DNA from: Mesoflavibacter profundi
GTDB taxonomy: Bacteria; Bacteroidota; Bacteroidia; Flavobacteriales; Flavobacteriaceae
Assembly (NCBI RefSeq): GCF_014764305.1
Contig: NZ_CP061703.1
Span: forward strand, 2,138,800 to 2,202,799
Length of the DNA: 64,000 nt
Direction: 5' to 3'
Below, one piece after another: positions 50,480 through 60,390 of this stretch (its first letter is position 1; each line of letters opens with the position of its first letter). Below the pieces are notes generated by a model that saw only the letters and a program-made list of their open reading frames with translations, did not search any database and was not told where the DNA came from. The position numbers and the translations under genes were made by a program.

Positions 50480-51784
50480 ATGAGAACTAAATCGCTTAAA
50501 AAGAATAAAATAAACGTTGTTACTTTAGGTTGCAGTAAAAATGTGTACGATAGTGAAGTATTAATGGGACAGCTTAAAGCAAATGGTAAAGAAGTTGTGC
50601 ATGAGCAAGAAGGTAACGTTGTGGTTATTAATACCTGCGGATTTATTAACAACGCCAAAGAAGAAAGTGTAAATACTATTTTGCATTATATGCAGAAAAA
50701 GGAAGATGGTGAAGTTGATAAAGTATTTGTAACTGGTTGTTTAAGTGAGCGTTACAAACCTGATTTGGAGAAAGAAATTCCTAATGTTGATCAATATTTT
50801 GGAACTACAGAATTACCTGGTTTACTAAAAGCTTTAGGTGCAGATTATAAGCACGAATTAATTGGCGAGCGTTTAACAACAACACCAAAAAACTACGCCT
50901 ATTTAAAAATTGCTGAAGGTTGTGATAGACCTTGCAGTTTTTGCGCAATACCTTTAATGCGTGGTAAACACAAGTCTACACCAATTGAAGATTTAGTAGT
51001 TGAAGCTGAAAAGTTAGCAGCAAATGGAGTTAAAGAATTAATTTTAATTGCTCAAGATTTAACTTATTACGGATTAGATTTATATAAGAAAAGAAATCTT
51101 GCCGAATTACTTGAAAACCTTGTAAAAGTTGAAGGTATAGAATGGATAAGATTACACTATGCATTTCCAACTGGTTTCCCGATGGATGTATTAGATGTTA
51201 TGAATCGCGAGCCAAAAATTTGTAACTATTTAGATATTCCTTTACAGCATATTTCTGATAAGATTTTAAAAAGTATGCGTCGTGGTACAACACAAGAAAA
51301 AACGACTAAGTTGTTAAAAGAATTTAGAACTGCTGTGCCAGAAATGACTATACGTACAACTTTAATAGTTGGTTATCCAGGTGAAACAGAAGAAGATTTT
51401 GAAACTTTAAAACAATGGGTAACAGATATGCGCTTTGAGCGTTTAGGTTGTTTTACATATTCTCACGAAGAAAATACACACGCCTATAATCTAGAAGATG
51501 ATGTACCAGAAGATGTAAAGCAAGATCGTGCAAATCAAATTATGGAAATACAGTCGCAAATTTCTTGGGAATTAAACCAAGAAAAAATAGGACAGACCTT
51601 TAAAGTCGTTATAGACCGTAAAGAAGGTAACTACTTTGTTGGTCGTACCGAGTTTGATAGTCCAGATGTGGATAACGAAGTGCTAATCGACGCAACTACA
51701 ACTTACCTTAAAACAGGAGATTTTTATAATGTTAAAGTTGTAGAAGCAGAAGATTTTGACTTGTACGCACAAGTTGTAGAATAG
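50480..51784 (+). CDS. rimO: Ribosomal protein S12 methylthiotransferase RimO
   Basis: Radical-SAM enzyme that adds methylthio to an Asp of ribosomal protein S12. The 434-residue protein has the N-terminal MTTase domain with three Fe-S Cys (Cys18, Cys53, Cys87), the radical-SAM CxxxCxxC (Cys148, 152, 155) in GCDRPCSFCAIP, and a C-terminal TRAM domain (about 365-434). Lengths and motifs fit RimO rather than MiaB, as the LGCSKN start and TTTPKNYAYLKIAEGCDRPC block suggest. It is a single gene under its own promoter. Confidence 0.96.
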   Translation: MRTKSLKKNKINVVTLGCSKNVYDSEVLMGQLKANGKEVVHEQEGNVVVINTCGFINNAKEESVNTILHYMQKKEDGEVDKVFVTGCLSERYKPDLEKEIPNVDQYFGTTELPGLLKALGADYKHELIGERLTTTPKNYAYLKIAEGCDRPCSFCAIPLMRGKHKSTPIEDLVVEAEKLAANGVKELILIAQDLTYYGLDLYKKRNLAELLENLVKVEGIEWIRLHYAFPTGFPMDVLDVMNREPKICNYLDIPLQHISDKILKSMRRGTTQEKTTKLLKEFRTAVPEMTIRTTLIVGYPGETEEDFETLKQWVTDMRFERLGCFTYSHEENTHAYNLEDDVPEDVKQDRANQIMEIQSQISWELNQEKIGQTFKVVIDRKEGNYFVGRTEFDSPDVDNEVLIDATTTYLKTGDFYNVKVVEAEDFDLYAQVVE

Positions 51785-51785
51785 T

Positions 51786-53042
51786 TTAAGACTTGTCTAA
51801 GTGCCTACTAATTTTTCTAATGGCGCTTTCAATAGATTTTTCGGGTTCAATAATATTATATTCGCCCCAAAACTCTGGGTCTGTAAAACCAGAAACTTCA
51901 TCTTGAAGGATACTAGATGGTCTTAATCTTTTATTTTCATTAGAACTTATAGTGTTGTTATCTAAATTCCAATCTGTAATAGCCATTTCGCTATTAAGTG
52001 TGTATTTACTGTTAAACCATTTAGTTTTCCATTTTACTTTAAAAGTTAGCAAAATATTACTGTAGCTATAGTACCATTTTCCGTTTTTAACTCTGTAATT
52101 TACTTTATAGTTTGCTTCGGTAGGAATTACTTCTGCTTTTCTTGGTTTTTTCTTTACAAAATAACTAGCAGCTTCAGTTTCGTTTTCAACATTTAAATGA
52201 TAATCTGCATGAGTTAAAGCAAAAGTTTGAGCGTCTATAAATAGTTTACCGTAATACATTGGTTGAGAAAAAAACGGTTTTTGTTTAAAATTTACAACAT
52301 AAACTAAGCGATTATTTTTTTCAGTTGAACGTTCAAAAGTAAAATCGTAATCGTTAATATTATCGTCATTAAAAATGTATTCAGGATACTTTATTACATC
52401 TGTGTATAAAGTTCCAAATGGTCCGCCTTGTAATTTTAGAGCAAGTGTATCTAAGCGCTCATAATTTGTTTGTTTTCTAGATTTTATTAAAGTTACACGA
52501 TCTGTTTTTGAAGATAAATAAGGTTGTTTTTCTATGGATACTAACGCTTCGGCAAGAGATGCATTTCTGTTTCGCTTTTTTATAGTTTCACGATAAAAAC
52601 CTGTCATATAAATATTATCATTTATATAATTATCGCCTCTTGTTTTTAAGGTTTTTAAAACTAAACTTTTTGCGTCTTTAGGCGCGATGATATCTACTGA
52701 AGCTAACACTGTAGCAGCTGGTTGTAGATAGATTTTTGCGTTTTCTTTAGGTAATTCACTAATTTTTATTTCTAGTTTTTTGTAGCCTAAAAATGAAACA
52801 ATTAAAGTTTCCGAAGCTTGATTTTCTGGTATTTTTAGTAAAAATTCACCTTCTTTATTAGTAATAGTACTAATGTTAGAATTGCTTAAAGTTAAATCTG
52901 CTAGAGCTAATTTGTTGTTAGAGTCTGCGTCTAAAACTTTACCTCTAAACTCAATTAATTTTTGAGCAAAAGCGCTAACATAAAATAGAGTAAAGCAAAG
53001 AAGAATTAGTGTGTTTTTTGTAGAGAATATAGTAGTTTTCAT
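51786..53042 (-). CDS. Outer-membrane/periplasmic protein with CarboxypepD_reg-like domain
   Basis: A 418-residue protein with signal peptide (STKNTLILLCFTLFYVSAFAQ). CarboxypepD_reg domain at about 28-115 (EFRGKVLDADSNNKLALADL, FLGYKKLEIKIS). The rest (about 120-418) is beta-strand-rich, with FYRETIKKRNRNASLAEALV and LFIDAQTFALTHADYHL, a layout I know from DUF5686-like envelope proteins of Bacteroidetes. It starts with ATG at 53042; its upstream region is shared with bshC and contains the long inverted repeat. Function unknown. Confidence 0.75.
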   Translation of the reverse strand: MKTTIFSTKNTLILLCFTLFYVSAFAQKLIEFRGKVLDADSNNKLALADLTLSNSNISTITNKEGEFLLKIPENQASETLIVSFLGYKKLEIKISELPKENAKIYLQPAATVLASVDIIAPKDAKSLVLKTLKTRGDNYINDNIYMTGFYRETIKKRNRNASLAEALVSIEKQPYLSSKTDRVTLIKSRKQTNYERLDTLALKLQGGPFGTLYTDVIKYPEYIFNDDNINDYDFTFERSTEKNNRLVYVVNFKQKPFFSQPMYYGKLFIDAQTFALTHADYHLNVENETEAASYFVKKKPRKAEVIPTEANYKVNYRVKNGKWYYSYSNILLTFKVKWKTKWFNSKYTLNSEMAITDWNLDNNTISSNENKRLRPSSILQDEVSGFTDPEFWGEYNIIEPEKSIESAIRKISRHLDKS

Positions 53043-53118
53043 AGCATTAAAAAGTAAAATAGTTACCTATAAATATACGTATTTTATCAAAATTTGTAAA
53101 GATGTTTTATGTTAATTT

Positions 53119-53160
53119 TAAGACACTATATAGCGATTAGTGTCTTATATTTGTAAGACA
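53119..53160. promoter_or_regulatory. Candidate operator and -7 element of bshC
   Basis: A perfect 10-bp inverted repeat TAAGACACTA-N9-TAGTGTCTTA (53119-53147) is followed by TATTTG and TAAGACA (53154-53160), so TAAGACA occurs three times. The -7 element TATATTTG (53146-53153) lies between the second and third copies, 19 bases before the bshC ATG at 53172. The position fits an operator for repression or activation. Confidence 0.6.
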
Positions 53161-53171
53161 ATATTACGTTT

Positions 53172-54788
53172 ATGCCAACAGACTGTTTACCGTTTAAAGA
53201 CACAGGTTATTTTTCAAAACTTATTCTAGATTATTTAGCTGAAAGTGATCAGCTTAAATCCTTTTACAATAGGTTTCCAAAATTAGAAAACTTTAAACAG
53301 CAAATTAAAGACAAGCAAACCGAGTTTGACACAAAAACTAGAACAATTTTAGCTGAAACTCTTGTTAAGCAATATAAGTCTCATGATGTGTCATTACAGA
53401 CATTAAATAACATAGAAGCATTACGTAATCCAAATACTTTTACAATAACTACAGGACATCAGCTTAATTTATTTACAGGTCCTTTGTATTTTTTATATAA
53501 GATTATTTCAACAATAAATCTTACAAAAAATCTAAAAGCAACTTATCCAGAATATAATTTTGTTCCTGTCTATTGGATGGCAACCGAAGATCATGATTTT
53601 GAAGAAATAAATTATTTCAATTTCAACGGAAAAAAATTACGATGGAATAAAAGTGCTGCAGGACCAGTTGGAGAATTGCATACAAACGGTTTAGAAGATG
53701 TTTTTAATGTGTTTTCTCAAGAATTAGGTTTAGGTAAAAATGCAGACACATTACGTCAATGGTTTAAAACGGCATATTTAGAACATGACAATTTAGCGCA
53801 ATCAACATTGTATTTAGCCAACCAATTATTTAAAGATACAGGATTGGTAATTATAGACGCAAATCATAAAGATTTAAAACAGTGTTTTGCGCCATTTGTA
53901 AAAAAAGAATTATTTGAACAAACGTCATATAAAACAGTTTCTAAAACCAATTTAGAATTAGAGCAAACATCTCAAGATTATAAAATACAGGTCAATCCAA
54001 GAGAAATAAACTTATTCTATATCAATGATAATTTAAGAGAACGAATAGTTTTTGAAGACAATACGTATAGCGTATTAAATACCAAAATAACTTGGACAAA
54101 AGCACAATTAGAAGAAGAAGTAAATAATTACCCAGAACGATTTAGTCCTAATGTTATTTTAAGACCATTATATCAAGAAGTAATTTTACCAAACTTATGT
54201 TACATTGGTGGTGGCGGCGAGTTGGCCTATTGGTTTCAGTTAAAAGAAAATTTTGCTCAAAATAATGTCGCTTTTCCAATCTTACTGTTAAGAAACTCGG
54301 TGTTGTTAAAGACAAAACAACAAGTCAAAAAATTAGAAAAACTTAATATTTCTACTCAAACACTATTTTTAAAAAGAGACACATTTATAAACAAACGTGT
54401 AAGAGAAATTTCTAATATCGATATAGATTTTTCGCCTCAAATTAAACACCTAAAAAAGCAGTTTGAAGCATTATATCAAATAGCAGAACAAACAGATAAA
54501 TCTTTTTTAGGCGCAGTAGATGCGCAAAGACGTAAACAAATTAAAGGTTTAGAACATCTAGAAAAACGTTTGCTTACCGCACAAAAAAGAAAGTTAAAAG
54601 ATCATATAGAGCGTATTACAGATTTGCAAAATCAATTATTTCCTAATCAAAGTTTACAAGAGCGAAGTGTGAATTTTTCTCAGTTTTATTTAGAATATGG
54701 CGATAAATTAATTAAGCAATTAATTCAAAACTTAGAACCGTTAAACGCTCAGTTTTTAATTTTACAATTAGAAGATAATCATGCATAA
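53172..54788 (+). CDS. bshC: Bacillithiol biosynthesis cysteine-adding enzyme BshC
   Basis: BshC attaches cysteine to glucosaminyl-malate to give bacillithiol. The 538-residue protein matches the family: CLPFKDTGYFSKLILDYL, ITTGHQLNLFTGPLYFLYKI (nucleotidyl-transferase-like core), MATEDHDFEEINYF, LRPLYQEVILPNLCYIGGGG and a long C-terminal coiled-coil part (about 390-500). The enzyme is cytoplasmic. BshA and BshB genes are not in this window. It overlaps the PLP decarboxylase by 8 bases, implying coupling. Its promoter carries the palindromic element described above. Confidence 0.95.
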   Translation: MPTDCLPFKDTGYFSKLILDYLAESDQLKSFYNRFPKLENFKQQIKDKQTEFDTKTRTILAETLVKQYKSHDVSLQTLNNIEALRNPNTFTITTGHQLNLFTGPLYFLYKIISTINLTKNLKATYPEYNFVPVYWMATEDHDFEEINYFNFNGKKLRWNKSAAGPVGELHTNGLEDVFNVFSQELGLGKNADTLRQWFKTAYLEHDNLAQSTLYLANQLFKDTGLVIIDANHKDLKQCFAPFVKKELFEQTSYKTVSKTNLELEQTSQDYKIQVNPREINLFYINDNLRERIVFEDNTYSVLNTKITWTKAQLEEEVNNYPERFSPNVILRPLYQEVILPNLCYIGGGGELAYWFQLKENFAQNNVAFPILLLRNSVLLKTKQQVKKLEKLNISTQTLFLKRDTFINKRVREISNIDIDFSPQIKHLKKQFEALYQIAEQTDKSFLGAVDAQRRKQIKGLEHLEKRLLTAQKRKLKDHIERITDLQNQLFPNQSLQERSVNFSQFYLEYGDKLIKQLIQNLEPLNAQFLILQLEDNHA

Positions 54789-56154
54789 AATAGATATAGA
54801 TTTAATTGAAATGACGCTTGACGTCATGAAATATACAATCGATAGAATATCAAAAACAGATGATGTTATTGGTAAACCACAGAAAGCCGAAACTTTAAAA
54901 GCATTAGTAGGAGATACCGTAACAAAAGAAGGAATTGGTGGCGAAAATGCTTTTAACTTGTGGAAAAAACATTTAATGCACGCTAATGTAAAAATAGATC
55001 ATCCGCGTCATTTAGCATTTGTACCAGCATCACCAACAAGAGCAGCAGTAATGTTTGATTTAGTAACATCTGCATCAAGTATACATGGTGCATATTGGAT
55101 GGAAGGTGCAGGCGGAATTTTTTGCGAAAACGAAGCAATGAAGTGGATTGTATCTTTAACAGGATTACCACAAGGCGCATTTGGTGTGTTTACAAGTGGC
55201 GGTACAGCTGCAAACTTGTCGGCAATAGTCACAGCTCGAGAATATTGGCGTAGTTTAGACCAAAAAAATCAAAACGAAAAAGGATTAATTATCACATCTA
55301 TCGGCGCGCATTCTTCAATAAAAGCTATGGCAAAAGTTGTTGATGTAGATGTGTTATTGGTAGATACCGAAGATAAGTTACAAGGTGAGGCTTTACAAAA
55401 CACAATAAATAGTTTAACAGCACATCAAAGACAACGTTTGTTTGCAGTTGTTGCAACAGGAGGAACAACAAATGCAGGAATAATAGACGATCTTAACGGA
55501 ATAGCCAAAGTATGCAATAAAGAGCACTTATGGTTTCATGTAGATGCGGCTTATGGTGGCGGCGCATTAGTAGCAGACTCAGTTAGACATTTATTTAATG
55601 GTATAGAACGAGCAGATAGTATTACAATAGATCCGCATAAATGGATGTTTTCTCCTTACGATTGTGGTGCAGTTATTTATAAACAACCAGAATTAGCAAA
55701 AAAAGCACATGCGCAAGAAGGATCTTATTTAGATATTTTTAAAGATGAAGGCGCGCATGGATTTAATCCAACAGATTATCAAATCCAATTAACACGTCGT
55801 GTTAGAGGTTTGCCACTTTGGTTTAGCTTGGCAACACACGGTACAGATAGATATAAACAAGCTGTAGAACGTGGTATCGAATTAGCTAACATTGCAGGTA
55901 AAATGATTGAAGATTATAAGCATGTAGAATTGGTAAGAGATCCTAGTTTATCATGTGTGTTGTATAGAAGAAAAGGTTGGCAAGCAGAAGATTATCGTAA
56001 TTGGACTTTTGATAATCACAACAAAGGATTTGCTTTAGTAACTCCAACAAAATGGAAATCGGGAGATACTTTTGAAACCGTCTCACGTTTCTGCTTTATA
56101 AATCCAGATACTTCAGAAGAAGATATAAAAGCAATATTAGAATCTATGCTTTAG
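54781..56154 (+). CDS. Group II PLP-dependent decarboxylase (L-2,4-diaminobutyrate/aromatic amino-acid-like)
   Basis: A 457-residue fold-type I decarboxylase. SGGTAANLSAIVTARE (about 139-154), HVDAAYGGG (about 253-261) and DPHKWMFSPYDCG with Schiff-base Lys287 are the family motifs. This group covers glutamate, aromatic, diaminobutyrate and histidine decarboxylases. The substrate cannot be settled, but no amine-export genes are next to it. The ATG lies within the bshC end, so it may be translated from the same mRNA. A link to bacillithiol metabolism is only suggested by the overlap. Confidence 0.88.
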   Translation: MHKIDIDLIEMTLDVMKYTIDRISKTDDVIGKPQKAETLKALVGDTVTKEGIGGENAFNLWKKHLMHANVKIDHPRHLAFVPASPTRAAVMFDLVTSASSIHGAYWMEGAGGIFCENEAMKWIVSLTGLPQGAFGVFTSGGTAANLSAIVTAREYWRSLDQKNQNEKGLIITSIGAHSSIKAMAKVVDVDVLLVDTEDKLQGEALQNTINSLTAHQRQRLFAVVATGGTTNAGIIDDLNGIAKVCNKEHLWFHVDAAYGGGALVADSVRHLFNGIERADSITIDPHKWMFSPYDCGAVIYKQPELAKKAHAQEGSYLDIFKDEGAHGFNPTDYQIQLTRRVRGLPLWFSLATHGTDRYKQAVERGIELANIAGKMIEDYKHVELVRDPSLSCVLYRRKGWQAEDYRNWTFDNHNKGFALVTPTKWKSGDTFETVSRFCFINPDTSEEDIKAILESML

Positions 56155-56222
56155 TTGATAGTTTTGTTAAAAAATAAGTAGAAATTTCACACCACATAAA
56201 TAGTAATTTTCAACGCAATTAT

Positions 56223-56230
56223 TATTTTTG
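56223..56230 (+). promoter_or_regulatory. -7 promoter element immediately ahead of guaA
   Basis: TATTTTTG matches TAnnTTTG. It ends four bases before ATG at 56234, so transcription should start at or next to the start codon, predicting a leaderless mRNA. The alternative frame start TTG at 56228 lies within this element and is rejected. Confidence 0.6.
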
Positions 56231-56233
56231 TGC

Positions 56234-57769
56234 ATGCAACACGACAAAGTACTTATATTAGATTTCGGATCGCAATACACACAACTAATTGCGCGCAGAG
56301 TTAGAGAACTTAACATCTATTCCGAAATACACCCATTTAACAAAATTCCAAACAACTTAGAAGACTACAAAGCAGTGATTTTATCTGGTAGCCCAATGTC
56401 TGTAAGATCAGACCAAGCGTTACATCCAGATTTATCAGGTATACGTGGTAAAAAACCATTGCTAGCAGTTTGTTACGGCGCACAATACTTAGCTCATTTT
56501 TCTGGTGGCGAAGTAGCCGAATCCAATACGCGCGAGTACGGAAGAGCCAAACTAAGTTTTGTAGAAGAAAACGAAACATTTTTAGAAGGTATACACGTTG
56601 GTAGTCAAGTATGGATGAGCCATAGTGACACAATTAAAGTGTTACCAGAAAAAGGCGTATTACTAGCAAGTACACACGATGTACAAAATGCAGCATACAA
56701 AATAGAAGACGAAACAACTTTTGCAATACAATTTCATCCAGAAGTTTATCATTCAACAGACGGAAAATTATTACTTGAAAATTTCTTAGTAAAAATAGCA
56801 AAGGTAAATCCAGATTGGACACCAAATGCTTTTGTAGAAGAAACAGTAGATAGCTTAAAAGCACAGCTAAAACAAGACAAAGTGGTTTTAGGATTATCTG
56901 GTGGAGTAGATTCTTCTGTAGCAGCAATGCTATTACATAAAGCAATAGGCAAAAACTTATATTGCATATTTGTTAATAATGGACTTTTACGTAAAAACGA
57001 ATTTGAAGACGTATTAGACCAATATAAAGGAATGGGCTTAAATGTAAAAGGTGTAGATGCTTCGGCACGCTTTTTGGAAGCCTTAAAAGATGAAAGCGAT
57101 CCTGAGAAAAAACGTAAAGCTATAGGACGAGTGTTTATAGAAGTTTTTGACGACGAAGCGCATTTAATAGAAGATGTAAAATGGTTAGCACAAGGTACGA
57201 TTTATCCAGATGTGATAGAAAGTGTTAGTGCAACTGGCGGACCAAGTGCAACAATAAAAAGTCATCATAACGTTGGTGGATTACCAGATTTTATGAAACT
57301 TAAAATTGTAGAACCATTAAAAGCATTATTTAAAGACGAAGTTAGACGCGTTGGCGCATCAATGGGTATGGATAAAAATTTATTAGGTCGTCATCCATTT
57401 CCAGGTCCAGGATTAGCCATTAGAATTTTAGGTGATATCACAGCAGAAAAAGTTCGTATATTACAAGAAGTAGATGCTGTTTTTATAAATGGATTAAAAG
57501 AAGCAGGATTATACGATAAAGTATGGCAAGCAGGAGCAATATTATTACCTGTAAACAGCGTAGGAGTAATGGGAGATGAGCGTACTTACGAAAAATGCGT
57601 CGCATTACGCGCTGTAGAAAGTACAGATGGTATGACAGCAGATTGGGTAAATTTACCTTATGAATTTTTACAAAAAACAAGTAACGATATAATAAATAAA
57701 GTAAAAGGCGTTAATAGAGTAGTTTACGATATAAGCAGTAAACCGCCAGCAACTATTGAATGGGAATAA
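56234..57769 (+). CDS. guaA: GMP synthase (glutamine-hydrolysing)
   Basis: Converts XMP to GMP using glutamine and ATP. The 511-residue protein has a class I glutamine amidotransferase domain (catalytic Cys80 in [16 protein letters not shown]), an ATP-pyrophosphatase loop ([14 protein letters not shown]), and the dimerisation domain ending [19 protein letters not shown] at 56234 ([17 protein letters not shown]) is the family start. The -7 element abuts it. purA and pyrG also lie in this window, so three nucleotide-synthesis genes are present but not in one operon. Confidence 0.96.
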   Translation: MQHDKVLILDFGSQYTQLIARRVRELNIYSEIHPFNKIPNNLEDYKAVILSGSPMSVRSDQALHPDLSGIRGKKPLLAVCYGAQYLAHFSGGEVAESNTREYGRAKLSFVEENETFLEGIHVGSQVWMSHSDTIKVLPEKGVLLASTHDVQNAAYKIEDETTFAIQFHPEVYHSTDGKLLLENFLVKIAKVNPDWTPNAFVEETVDSLKAQLKQDKVVLGLSGGVDSSVAAMLLHKAIGKNLYCIFVNNGLLRKNEFEDVLDQYKGMGLNVKGVDASARFLEALKDESDPEKKRKAIGRVFIEVFDDEAHLIEDVKWLAQGTIYPDVIESVSATGGPSATIKSHHNVGGLPDFMKLKIVEPLKALFKDEVRRVGASMGMDKNLLGRHPFPGPGLAIRILGDITAEKVRILQEVDAVFINGLKEAGLYDKVWQAGAILLPVNSVGVMGDERTYEKCVALRAVESTDGMTADWVNLPYEFLQKTSNDIINKVKGVNRVVYDISSKPPATIEWE

Positions 57770-57851
57770 AAACACTCTTATTTGAGTGATTTTAGAAGGT
57801 ATTAATACTAAGCTATTTTAGTAAATATAGTAGTCATTACAACCGCTAACG

Positions 57852-57859
57852 TACTTTTG
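57852..57859 (+). promoter_or_regulatory. -7 promoter element for the LysM gene
   Basis: TACTTTTG matches TAnnTTTG, 16 bases before ATG at 57875, inside the imperfect ACGT-flanked AACGTACTTTTGAACGT. Confidence 0.5.
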
Positions 57860-57874
57860 AACGTATAATAAAAT

Positions 57875-59818
57875 ATGAAGAAAACACTATACATTTTAGG
57901 ACTTTTATTAATCTTTTGTGGTGCAACAATTAATGCGCAAAATTATACTACACATAAAGTTCAAGCAGGCGAAACTCTAGAAAAAATAGCAAAACAATAC
58001 AACGTATCTAAATCTGCGATTATGTCTTTAAATCCAGATGCTAGACAAGAGTTGCAAGTTAGTTCAGTATTAATAATTCCTAAACCTGGTGTAATAGTAA
58101 AACAACCAGAAACAACGACTACACAAACAAAAACGTTATTAGGATTTAAAACTCATAAAGTAAAGCGTAAAGAAACACTTTATAGCTTATCTAAAGAATA
58201 TGATGTAACGCAAGAAGATATTAAAAAGCATAATCCAGAATTGTATGCTAATAATCTTCGTAAAGGCGATAAAATTAAAATTCCTGAGTACAAAATAGAA
58301 ACTACAGTTGTTCAAGCTAAATCACCTTTAACTACGTACACAGTTCAGCCAAAAGAAGGAAAATGGAGAATTGCTTATAAATATGGAATCACTGTTCAAG
58401 AACTTGAAGATTTAAACCCAAACATGAAAGACGTTTTACAACCAGGAGATGTTGTTAACGTTCCAAATAAAGATGAAGAAACCATTAAAGAGGTAGACGA
58501 AAAGTATAGCTATTACACAGTTTTACCAAAAGAAGGTTTTTATCGTATTAAATTAAAAACAGGTTTAACTCAAGAACAACTTGAAAAACTTAATCCAGAA
58601 TTAGAAGCGTCTGGTTTAAAAGAAGGTATGGTTTTAAAAATCCCTTTTAAAGCAGAAAATTCTACGATAGAAGGTGTAGTTAGCGAAACTAAATCCAACT
58701 TAGAAGAAGTAAACTTAACAAATGTAACTAAAGATAGATCTACAAAGACTGTTGCAGTAATGCTACCTTTTGGTTTACATAAAGTCAATACAGATTCTAT
58801 TTACGATACCAAAAAACAAATAAAAGAAGATAGATACTTAAGTGTATCTTTAGACTTTTATTCTGGTGTAAAAGTAGCTTTAGACTCTTTAAAAGATTTA
58901 GGCGTAAACTTAAAAGTAGATGTTTATGATACACAAAATAGAGAAAGTAAAGTAGCATCTATATTAAGTAGCAATAATTTTTCAGATACAGATGTAGTAA
59001 TTGGTCCATTAATGCCAAAGCTTTTTAATACTGTAGCTTCAAGATTAAAAAGTGATAATGTTGCAGTGGTTTCACCATTAACAAAAACAGTAGATTTAGG
59101 TGAAAATGTATTTCAAACTAGACCATCTGAAAAAATGATTGAAGATGCAGTAATTAATCATTTTCAAAAAGACTCAACAGCGCATTTTGTGATAATTTCA
59201 GATTCAAAACATAAATCTGTAAGCGACAAATTAAAAACTATTTTTAGTCGTGCATCAGTACTATCTTCAAGAAAAGAACGCAAAAGCGGTAAAGATGCTT
59301 TTTATGTGTTAGATCAAGATGTTGTTAGTGTATTAAAACCAGGTCAAAACATTGTGTTTTTAGAAACAGACAATCCTGGATTTATCTCTAATGTTGCAAG
59401 TATTTTAAATTCTAAAATTAACAATCAAACAAAAATTATTTTAACTACAACCAAAAAAGACAGAGCTTTTGAGGACGAAGAAGTAAGAAATACACACTTA
59501 TCAAACCTACAATTTACTTATGCAGATATTAATAAGTCTTTTAATGAAGATGAAAACAATAGTTTTGCTAAACGTTATAAAAATCAATTTAACGAATTAC
59601 CTAACACATATGCAGTAAGAGGTTTTGATATTACAATGGATGTTGTGTTAAGATTAGTCACTTCAGAAGACTTATATAATTCTGTGATTTCTGCAGGTTT
59701 AACTACCTATGTTGAAAATAAATTCTCTTACAAGAAAAAATTATTTGGAGGTTATTATAACGATGCTATTTATATTTTAAAATATCAAGATTTAAAAATA
59801 GTTGAAATAGCAGAATAA
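57875..59818 (+). CDS. LysM-repeat periplasmic protein with binding-protein-like C-terminus
   Basis: The 647-residue protein has a signal peptide (MKKTLYILGLLLIFCGATIN). Four LysM repeats follow at about 25-72, 90-140, 152-200 and 212-260 (for example YTTHKVQAGETLEKIAKQY, FKTHKVKRKETLYSLSKEY). Repeats 3 and 4 have lost the G-E/D-T/S core (PKEGKWRIAYKYG, PKEGFYRIKLKTG). From about 290 the sequence resembles a periplasmic-binding-protein fold (VAVMLPFGLHKVN, YDTQNRESKVASIL, VIGPLMPKLFNTVASRL), as in LpoA-like activators and amino-acid-binding proteins. It probably binds peptidoglycan and acts in cell-wall control; this is inference. It leads a three-gene run with DUF922 and DUF3820 genes. Confidence 0.88.
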   Translation: MKKTLYILGLLLIFCGATINAQNYTTHKVQAGETLEKIAKQYNVSKSAIMSLNPDARQELQVSSVLIIPKPGVIVKQPETTTTQTKTLLGFKTHKVKRKETLYSLSKEYDVTQEDIKKHNPELYANNLRKGDKIKIPEYKIETTVVQAKSPLTTYTVQPKEGKWRIAYKYGITVQELEDLNPNMKDVLQPGDVVNVPNKDEETIKEVDEKYSYYTVLPKEGFYRIKLKTGLTQEQLEKLNPELEASGLKEGMVLKIPFKAENSTIEGVVSETKSNLEEVNLTNVTKDRSTKTVAVMLPFGLHKVNTDSIYDTKKQIKEDRYLSVSLDFYSGVKVALDSLKDLGVNLKVDVYDTQNRESKVASILSSNNFSDTDVVIGPLMPKLFNTVASRLKSDNVAVVSPLTKTVDLGENVFQTRPSEKMIEDAVINHFQKDSTAHFVIISDSKHKSVSDKLKTIFSRASVLSSRKERKSGKDAFYVLDQDVVSVLKPGQNIVFLETDNPGFISNVASILNSKINNQTKIILTTTKKDRAFEDEEVRNTHLSNLQFTYADINKSFNEDENNSFAKRYKNQFNELPNTYAVRGFDITMDVVLRLVTSEDLYNSVISAGLTTYVENKFSYKKKLFGGYYNDAIYILKYQDLKIVEIAE

Positions 59819-59847
59819 TATTTTAAAATACTGTACGTTAGTTTTTT

Positions 59848-60390
59848 ATGCTTAGATTTCTTTTTATATTTAGTTTGTTTTTTGTGTTTAAAAGTGACAC
59901 AATCCAAGAGCTATCCTGGACAGAGAACTACAAATTAACTTGGGAAGATTTTAAGGGTAAACCAAATCAAGAAACAGATGCTGTAGCTATTACAGCATCA
60001 GGATTAACATTTAGTTATTCAATAAATAAAACACCTCAAAAAGTACATAGTTTTAAAACTCTAGTAAAGGCTCATTTTTATCCAGAGCATTCATGGTGTA
60101 AAAAAGAAATGGTAGACGATCATATTTTAAAACATGAACAGCTTCATTTTGATATCACCGAGCTTCATGCAAGAAAATTTAGAAAACGTATTACGACGTT
60201 AAAACCTACTTTAGATTTAAACGAAAAGTTAAACGATTTACATCAAGAAATTAATAAAGAATTAGCTGAATTTCAAGACACTTACGATAAGCAAACAGAT
60301 AATTCTATAAATAAAGAAGCACAATTAAATTGGCAAAAAGAAGTTGCTAAACAATTAAAAGCTTTAGAAAAATTTAAATCTAAATCTTAG
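59848..60390 (+). CDS. DUF922-type metalloprotease-like secreted protein
   Basis: A 180-residue protein with a signal-like N-terminus (MLRFLFIFSLFFVFKSDT). W-TENYKLTWEDFKGKP matches DUF922 entries, and HEQLHFDITE at 96-105 (HExxH with a following Glu105) is the zinc-protease motif of that family. The rest is helical (RITTLKPTLDLNEKL). It starts 30 bases after the LysM gene stop and runs into the DUF3820 gene with a one-base TAGTG overlap. An extracytoplasmic hydrolase linked with the LysM protein is plausible but unproven. Confidence 0.8.
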   Translation: MLRFLFIFSLFFVFKSDTIQELSWTENYKLTWEDFKGKPNQETDAVAITASGLTFSYSINKTPQKVHSFKTLVKAHFYPEHSWCKKEMVDDHILKHEQLHFDITELHARKFRKRITTLKPTLDLNEKLNDLHQEINKELAEFQDTYDKQTDNSINKEAQLNWQKEVAKQLKALEKFKSKS

